From Colivivens sp963626085 (GTDB lineage Bacteria > Bacteroidota > Bacteroidia > Bacteroidales > Bacteroidaceae), in NCBI GenBank assembly GCA_963626085.1, contig CAVFVJ010000021.1:1-28413 (forward strand): DNA of 28,413 bases, read 5' to 3'. The translations under genes and the position numbers were made by a program. Positions 23,794-28,413 of the stretch are shown piece by piece (positions within the stretch are counted from its first letter, which is position 1; each line of letters opens with the position of its first letter). The notes below the pieces were generated by a model, which was given only the letters and a program-made list of their open reading frames with translations, searched no databases and was not told the origin of the DNA.

Positions 23794-24510
23794 ATGTGGT
23801 TATTTAATTCATCTATTGGAAGAAAGCTGGTCATGTCTATTACGGGCATCGCGCTGGTTCTCTTCATCACATTTCATGGATGCATGAATGTTGTGGCTCT
23901 CATCAGCAAGGAAGCGTACAACACGATTTGCACGTTGCTCGGGTCTAACTGGTATGCCATCGCTGCTACAGTTGTACTTGCTGCATTGGTGGCAATCCAC
24001 TTCATCTACGCATTCATCCTCACAATCCAGAACCGCAAGGCGCGCGGCAACAACAAGTACGCTGTGACAGCCAAGCCGGAGAAGGTGGAATGGGCAAGTC
24101 AGAACATGCTCGTAATCGGACTGATTATCGCATGCGGTCTGCTACTGCACCTCTACAACTTTTGGTACAACATGATGTTCGCTGAAATCATCGGTGACCC
24201 GATGATGGGAGGTTATGAGTCTACCGACGGATTCGCCTACATCGCTGAGACATTCAAGAGTCCTGTGTTCGTGGTAATCTACATCATCTGGATTGTTGCT
24301 ATCTGGTTCCACCTCACCCATGGTTTCTGGTCTGCCATGCAGACACTGGGATGGAGCGGACACATCTGGTTCGGTCGTTGGAAATGCATCGGACAGATTT
24401 GGAGCACTGTCGTAATGGCACTGTTCCTCATCGTGTGCCTCGCATTTGCGTTCTGTCCTGACTGCGTAGGCAAAGCAGATTTCACCCTGCTTCCATTCTC
24501 CATCGGATAA
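23794..24510 (+). CDS. frdC: Fumarate reductase/succinate dehydrogenase cytochrome b subunit (type B)
   Basis: A 238-residue inner-membrane protein with five membrane helices, anchoring the other two subunits and exchanging electrons with menaquinone. It belongs to the di-haem type-B group. Candidate axial haem histidines are H28 (FITFHGCMN), H69 (AIHFIY), H119 (LLHLYNFW) and H173 or H176 (WFHLTHGFW). Four such positions in successive helices are expected by comparison with Wolinella FrdC. The N-terminus SSIGRKLVMSITGIALVLF is typical. In Bacteroidales the complex acts mainly as fumarate reductase in succinate-forming fermentation; the direction is inferred from lifestyle, not from the sequence. 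It is first in the operon, 29 bases before frdA. Confidence 0.94.
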   Translation: MWLFNSSIGRKLVMSITGIALVLFITFHGCMNVVALISKEAYNTICTLLGSNWYAIAATVVLAALVAIHFIYAFILTIQNRKARGNNKYAVTAKPEKVEWASQNMLVIGLIIACGLLLHLYNFWYNMMFAEIIGDPMMGGYESTDGFAYIAETFKSPVFVVIYIIWIVAIWFHLTHGFWSAMQTLGWSGHIWFGRWKCIGQIWSTVVMALFLIVCLAFAFCPDCVGKADFTLLPFSIG

Positions 24511-24539
24511 TAATCATAAATCTTTAAATTGAAGAAACT

Positions 24540-26522
24540 ATGGCAATCAATATAGATTCAAAAATTCCTGAAGGACCAGTAGCTGAAAAATGGAGTAACT
24601 ATAAGGCTCACCAGCGTTTGGTCAACCCGAAGAACAAGCTTAAGCTTGATGTGATAGTAGTAGGTACGGGACTTGCTGGCGCAAGTGCAGCGGCAACACT
24701 CGGAGAACTGGGATTCAATGTACTCAACTTCTGTATACAGGACTCTCCACGCCGCGCACACTCAATAGCGGCACAGGGCGGTATCAACGCAGCCAAGAAC
24801 TACCAAAACGATGGTGACTCCGTATACCGTTTGTTCTATGACACAGTGAAGGGAGGCGACTACCGTGCGCGTGAAGCCAATGTCTACCGTCTTGCGGAAG
24901 TGAGCAATTCTATCATCGACCAGTGCGTTGCACAGGGAGTACCGTTTGCACGCGAATATGGGGGCACACTTGCCAACCGTTCGTTCGGTGGCGCACAGGT
25001 AAGCCGTACGTTCTATGCAAAAGGACAGACTGGTCAACAACTCCTGCTCGGTGCTTATAGTGCTCTGTCTGCACAGGTACATGCAGGAAAAGTAAAACTC
25101 TACACTCGTTATGAGATGCTCGACGTGGTGATTGTCGATGGTAGGGCAAGAGGTATCATCGCCAAGAACCTCATAACCGGAAAATTGGAACGTTTCTCTG
25201 CCAATGCTGTGGTCATCGCTACAGGAGGATACGGCAACACCTACTTCCTTTCAACCAACGCTATGGGATGTAACGTGTCAGCTGCCATGTCATGTTACCG
25301 CAAGGGCGCATACTTCGCCAACCCGTCATACGTACAGATTCACCCGACATGTATCCCGGTACACGGAGACAACCAGTCAAAGCTCACACTTATGTCTGAG
25401 TCACTCCGTAACGATGGACGTATCTGGGTTCCGAAGAAACTGGAGGATGCCAAAGCCCTTCAGGCAGGAACTAAGCAAGGTCCAGACATTCCAGAGGAAG
25501 ACCGTGACTATTACCTTGAGCGCCGCTACCCTGCATTCGGTAACCTCGTACCACGCGACGTAGCTTCGCGTGCAGCTAAGGAACGCTGTGACAAGGGTTA
25601 CGGAGTGAACAACACTGGTCTCGCTGTATTCCTCGACTTCTCTGAGTCAATACAGCGTCTGGGCATTGATGTCATCCGTCAGCGTTACGGAAACCTCTTC
25701 GATATGTACGAGGAGATTACAGATGTCAACCCAGGCGAGAAAGTAAAGACCGTCAATGGTGTCGACTACTACAATCCGATGATGATTTTCCCGGCAATCC
25801 ACTACACAATGGGTGGTATATGGGTAGACTACGAATTGCAGACATCTATCCCTGGACTGTTTGCCATTGGAGAGTGTAACTTCTCAGACCACGGAGCAAA
25901 CCGACTCGGAGCATCAGCCCTCATGCAAGGTTTGGCAGACGGTTACTTCGTACTTCCTTACACTATCCAGAACTATTTGGCAGACCAAGCTGTATGGCCA
26001 AGAATCAGTACCGACTTGCCAGAGTTCGCTGAGACAGAGAAGACTGTGGAAGGACGCATACAGCGCCTCCTCAACATCCACGGCAAACGCTCCGTTGACT
26101 CTATCCACAAAGAACTCGGACACATCTGTTGGGAGTACATCGGAATGGGACGTACAGCCGAAGGACTGAAGACTGGTATCGAGAAGATAGCCAAACTGAG
26201 GAAAGAGTTTGAGTCCAACCTCTTCATACCTGGAAGCCGTGAAGGACTTAACGTGGAACTCGACAAGGCCATCCATCTTGAGGACTTCCTCACTATGGGA
26301 GAACTGATTGCATACGACGCACTGAGCCGTAACGAGAGCTGTGGAGGTCACTTCAGAGAGGAGTACCAGACAGAAGACGGTGAGGCTAAGCGTGACGACA
26401 AGAATTACTTCTATGTGGGATGCTGGAAATATGAAGGCAATGACGAGAAGGCACCGACCCTCATCAAGGAACCTCTGGAGTATGAAGCAATAAAGGTACA
26501 AACACGTAATTATAAGAACTAA
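24540..26522 (+). CDS. frdA: Fumarate reductase/succinate dehydrogenase flavoprotein subunit
   Basis: A 660-residue catalytic subunit facing the cytoplasm, interconverting fumarate and succinate. The FAD-binding motif VVGTGLAGASAAATLGELG is at 40-58. H74 in RRAHSIAAQGGINAAK is the expected covalent FAD attachment site. NPSYVQIHPTCIP lies in the active-site region, and the proton-transfer arginine is probably R339 in VPRDVASRA. FAIGECNFSDHGANRLGASALMQGLADG closes the FAD domain, and a long helical C-terminal part follows. The length fits the longer type-B group (E. coli FrdA is shorter). frdB follows after 5 bases. Confidence 0.96.
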   Translation: MAINIDSKIPEGPVAEKWSNYKAHQRLVNPKNKLKLDVIVVGTGLAGASAAATLGELGFNVLNFCIQDSPRRAHSIAAQGGINAAKNYQNDGDSVYRLFYDTVKGGDYRAREANVYRLAEVSNSIIDQCVAQGVPFAREYGGTLANRSFGGAQVSRTFYAKGQTGQQLLLGAYSALSAQVHAGKVKLYTRYEMLDVVIVDGRARGIIAKNLITGKLERFSANAVVIATGGYGNTYFLSTNAMGCNVSAAMSCYRKGAYFANPSYVQIHPTCIPVHGDNQSKLTLMSESLRNDGRIWVPKKLEDAKALQAGTKQGPDIPEEDRDYYLERRYPAFGNLVPRDVASRAAKERCDKGYGVNNTGLAVFLDFSESIQRLGIDVIRQRYGNLFDMYEEITDVNPGEKVKTVNGVDYYNPMMIFPAIHYTMGGIWVDYELQTSIPGLFAIGECNFSDHGANRLGASALMQGLADGYFVLPYTIQNYLADQAVWPRISTDLPEFAETEKTVEGRIQRLLNIHGKRSVDSIHKELGHICWEYIGMGRTAEGLKTGIEKIAKLRKEFESNLFIPGSREGLNVELDKAIHLEDFLTMGELIAYDALSRNESCGGHFREEYQTEDGEAKRDDKNYFYVGCWKYEGNDEKAPTLIKEPLEYEAIKVQTRNYKN

Positions 26523-26527
26523 TCGCT

Positions 26528-27286
26528 ATGGCAAAGAATATAAGCTTTACAATCAAATATTGGAAGCAGAATGGTCCCAAGGACAAAGGACATTTTGACA
26601 CACACCAGATGAAAAACATTCCGGACGACACCTCTTTCCTGGAGATGCTCGACATCCTGAATGAGGAACTGATTGAAGAAGGAAAAGAACCGTTCGTGTT
26701 CGATCATGACTGCCGCGAGGGAATCTGTGGTATGTGCTCGCTTTACATCAACGGAACTCCGCACGGAAAGACTGAGCGCGGAGCAACCACATGTCAGTTG
26801 TACATGCGCAAATTCAATGACGGTGACACCATTACCGTTGAGCCGTGGCGTTCGGCAGCCTTCCCTGTAATCAAGGACTGTATGGTAGACCGCAGTGCGT
26901 TCGACAAAATCATGCAGGCTGGAGGTTATACTACGGTGCGCACTGGTGCTCCACAGGATGCCAATGCAATACTTATTCCAAAGGAAGACGCGGACGAGGC
27001 GATGGACTGCGCCTCATGCATCGGATGCGGTGCTTGTGTGGCTGCATGCAAGAACGGATCTGCGATGCTGTTCGTCTCATCTAAGGTAAGCCAACTGGCA
27101 CTCCTTCCTCAAGGACGTGTTGAGGCTGCGCGCCGTGCCAAGAACATGATTGCCAAGATGGATGAGTTGGGCTTTGGAAACTGCACCAACACACGTGCCT
27201 GTGAGGCTGTGTGCCCTAAGTGCGAGACTATCTCCAACATCGCACGTCTGAACAGGGAGTTCATCAAGGCGAAGCTGGCGGACTAA
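26528..27286 (+). CDS. frdB: Fumarate reductase/succinate dehydrogenase iron-sulfur subunit
   Basis: A 252-residue protein that carries electrons between the haem anchor and the flavin. The [2Fe-2S] ligands are C62, C67, C70 and C89, in DCREGICGMCSLYING and TTCQ. The [4Fe-4S] and [3Fe-4S] clusters are bound by C161, C164, C167 with C229 or C232, and by C174, C219, C225; the motifs are CASCIGCGACVAAC and CTNTRACEAVCPKC. An extra cysteine (C170) also lies in the first of these. All cluster sites are intact. It is the last gene of frdCAB, 5 bases after frdA, with a hairpin 30 bases past its stop. Confidence 0.96.
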   Translation: MAKNISFTIKYWKQNGPKDKGHFDTHQMKNIPDDTSFLEMLDILNEELIEEGKEPFVFDHDCREGICGMCSLYINGTPHGKTERGATTCQLYMRKFNDGDTITVEPWRSAAFPVIKDCMVDRSAFDKIMQAGGYTTVRTGAPQDANAILIPKEDADEAMDCASCIGCGACVAACKNGSAMLFVSSKVSQLALLPQGRVEAARRAKNMIAKMDELGFGNCTNTRACEAVCPKCETISNIARLNREFIKAKLAD

Positions 27287-27316
27287 ACAAGAAGACTGAC
27301 AATATCACAATAATCG

Positions 27317-27346
27317 AGTCCCCAGCCAGTCATGGCTGGGGATTTT
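27317..27346 (+). terminator. Hairpin after frdB, just before yqeY (terminator or attenuator)
   Basis: CCCCAGCCA (27320-27328) and TGGCTGGGG (27333-27341) form a perfect GC-rich 9-base stem with loop GTCA. Three more pairs extend it to 27317-27344. Only four T follow. It ends about 18 bases before the yqeY start, which has no visible promoter of its own, so partial read-through is likely. Confidence 0.7.
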
Positions 27347-27362
27347 AAAAACCAATTAGATT

Positions 27363-27815
27363 ATGGCATTATTCGACCAAATAAGTAAAGACATCATGGC
27401 TGCTATGAAAGCCCATGACACCGTGCGTCTGGAGACATTGCGCAACATAAAGAAAGTACTGCTGGAAGAGAAGACACGACCAGGTTCGGACGGGAACGTT
27501 TCAGATGAGATTGCCGTAAAACTGATGCAGAAACTGGCAAAGCAGGGAAAGGAGTCCGCAGACCTTTATGTGCAGAACGGACGCAAGGAACTGGCTGATG
27601 AAGAATTGGCACAGGTGGCTGTTATCGAGGACTACCTCCCAAAACAACTGAGTGAAGCTGAACTGGAAGCAAGACTAAAGGACATCATCACTGAGATAGG
27701 AGGAGCGTCTGGTCCACAGGACATGGGCAAGGTGATGGGTGTCGCTACTAAAAAACTGGCTGGTGTTGCAGAAGGACGCGCCATAAGTGCTTGCGTAAAG
27801 AAACTGCTGGCGTAA
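27363..27815 (+). CDS. GatB/YqeY domain protein
   Basis: A 150-residue cytoplasmic protein spanning the whole YqeY family. The N-terminal helical part has LRNIKKVLLEEKTRPG. The middle has LMQKLAKQGKESADLYVQNGRKELADEELAQVAVIEDYLPKQLSEAEL. The GatB-tail-like C-terminal part has GPQDMGKVMGVATKKLAGVAEGR. These proteins resemble the tRNA-binding tail domain of the amidotransferase subunit GatB, and their role is not firmly known. The gene lies behind the frd operon and a hairpin. Confidence 0.93.
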   Translation: MALFDQISKDIMAAMKAHDTVRLETLRNIKKVLLEEKTRPGSDGNVSDEIAVKLMQKLAKQGKESADLYVQNGRKELADEELAQVAVIEDYLPKQLSEAELEARLKDIITEIGGASGPQDMGKVMGVATKKLAGVAEGRAISACVKKLLA

Positions 27816-27937
27816 CAGCCGTTAACTCACACATCGTCCTGAATGGTGTTTGCGAGCCAGTCGGAATATGTACGCCATGAATCAAGAGCAACTGTTAAAT
27901 TGCGCAAGATACATGGTTTATCATAGCATTTTGACAA

Positions 27938-27965
27938 ACCCCTGTAGACACCCCTGTAGAGGGGT
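27938..27965. repeat. 12-base tandem repeat ending in a hairpin
   Basis: ACCCCTGTAGA occurs at 27938-27948 and again at 27950-27960. The second copy continues into AGGGGT, giving the hairpin ACCCCT-GTAG-AGGGGT (27950-27965). With a C-C mismatch the stem can extend two further pairs. It leads directly into the palindrome cluster. Confidence 0.7.
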
Positions 27966-28041
27966 CTCGGCTGAGGGGGTCATTTCACTCGAGTGAATCG
28001 ATCATTTCACTCGAGTGAATTGATCGATTGAGCCGAGTGAA
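27966..28041. repeat. Three palindromes at 22-base spacing (TTCACTCGAGTGAA), framed by CTCGGCT/AGCCGAG
   Basis: The 14-base palindrome TTCACTCGAGTGAA is at 27984-27997 and 28006-28019, exactly 22 bases apart. A half-decayed third copy (TTGAGCCGAGTGAA) has its centre another 22 bases on (28028-28041). The heptamer CTCGGCT at 27966-27972 and its complement AGCCGAG at 28031-28037 bracket the set, so the whole can fold into a large cruciform or RNA hairpin. ATCGATCA/TGATCGAT spacers add more symmetry. It could be a REP-like element, a bidirectional terminator or a binding array. Confidence 0.75.
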
Positions 28042-28150
28042 ATTAAAAGAGGAGTTTTAGGGTTTTCAATTCTACCTTGCAGAAGGTCGACAAAACACCA
28101 CTTTCCTGTAACGTTTTGCCATCATCTATTTTACACAGAACAGTTCCCGT

Positions 28151-28413
28151 CTAACTTCTCACCGCCATCGAATCTTCCCTGATGATCCAGTCGCCTATGG
28201 TGCGCTGGTTGCTGTCGTAGTTGACACCTATCTTATATAGTCGTTTACCGTCAGCCGAATATGGTATCAGATAGCCCTTGTCATCAATTTGCTGGAGAGC
28301 ATCCTCTGCCGAACCGTCGTACTTCAGTTCGAAGACGCACACTGCATTGGGCATGTGAACAACTGCGTCAGCCCTGCCTACGGCACTGTCTTCCTCCACT
28401 CTCATGTAAGCTC
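28151..28413 (-). CDS. PD-(D/E)XK nuclease-domain protein (AAA-ATPase-like family), C-terminal part
   Basis: The 3' end of a gene that enters from the right; the frame stays open to the window edge (about 87 codons seen) and ends at TAG (28153-28151). The visible part contains GRADAVVHMPNAVCVFELKYDGSAEDALQQIDDKGYLIPY. The D of GRAD and the E and K of FELK form the PD-(D/E)XK nuclease core. The sequence closely follows the C-terminal domain of the abundant Bacteroidales proteins with an AAA-ATPase-like N-terminus and this nuclease domain (DUF1703 group). Such genes are multicopy and of unknown function. The ATG at 28405 is internal, not the true start. Confidence 0.85.
   Translation of the reverse strand, partial: AYMRVEEDSAVGRADAVVHMPNAVCVFELKYDGSAEDALQQIDDKGYLIPYSADGKRLYKIGVNYDSNQRTIGDWIIREDSMAVRS

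Larger units (their letters stand above)
27816..28150. other. Convergent intergenic region with a palindromic repeat cluster
   Basis: This 335-base gap lies between yqeY (rightward) and a nuclease-domain gene (leftward). No open frame in it looks coding. The middle (27,936-28,041) holds the repeats listed separately. The stretch 28,046-28,150 contains a short inverted repeat ACCTT-GCAG-AAGGT (near 28,075) and nothing else I can name. No -7 box points out of the region. Confidence 0.75.

Noticed and set aside
25914..26501. Leftward open frame of 195 codons inside frdA
   Set aside because: Opposite strand of a well-conserved flavoprotein subunit.
27938..28041. CRISPR-like array
   Set aside because: Repeats are palindromes at 22-base spacing with near-identical spacers, only two or three copies, and no cas genes.

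Overview
The window looks like chromosome from a gut- or mouth-type anaerobe of the order Bacteroidales, most likely Prevotella or a close relative. This rests on several things seen here: repeated Bacteroidetes promoter elements (-7 box TAnnTTTG, in the best cases with TTTG 19 bases upstream), a fused MurF-alanine racemase, a di-haem type-B fumarate reductase/succinate dehydrogenase, a GSCFA protein, envelope proteins of Bacteroidetes type, and the end of a PD-(D/E)XK/AAA-ATPase-like gene. The genus is inference. There are no rRNA or tRNA genes, no CRISPR array and no intact mobile element.

Layout. 1-229 (-) is the start of a sodium:alanine symporter, which leaves the window. 9379-390 (-) is a four-gene operon: a 926-residue TPR lipoprotein-like/periplasmic protein, a plug-less outer-membrane beta-barrel, L-aspartate oxidase (nadB) and a two-domain M16 peptidase. 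12752-9548 (-) is a second operon: acyl-CoA/ACP ligase, hotdog thioesterase and dprA. A 390-base divergent region carries a promoter for each side and an FNR/CRP-like palindrome. 13143-17348 (+) holds a glycyl radical enzyme that carries the residues of trans-4-hydroxy-L-proline dehydratase (HypD), its radical-SAM activase, and an orphan FecE-type ABC ATPase. A nucleoside/uridine kinase (18343-17345, -) meets the ATPase gene stop-to-stop. 18444-23671 (+) is a Na/Pi-type transporter with a PhoU tail, a GSCFA hydrolase-like protein, MurF-Alr and a 65-residue unknown protein. 23794-27286 (+) is frdCAB, followed by a hairpin and a GatB/YqeY protein (27363-27815). The last 600 bases hold a palindromic repeat cluster and the 3' end of a PD-(D/E)XK nuclease-domain gene (-).

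How the genes fit together. Much of the window serves anaerobic redox and amino-acid metabolism: HypD removes water from hydroxyproline to give a proline precursor, fumarate reductase is the terminal reductase of succinate-forming fermentation, and NadB can pass electrons from aspartate to fumarate or oxygen. The rest is mainly envelope: D-alanine and muropeptide synthesis, outer-membrane barrel, periplasmic TPR protein and peptidase. The points most worth a second look are the FNR-like operator before hypD, the uncharacterised TPR/barrel pair in an operon with nadB and an M16 peptidase, an ABC ATPase whose D-loop aspartate is tyrosine, a nucleoside kinase missing its family's usual N-terminal half, interleaved divergent promoters at 18338-18418, and the 22-base-period palindrome cluster near 28,000.
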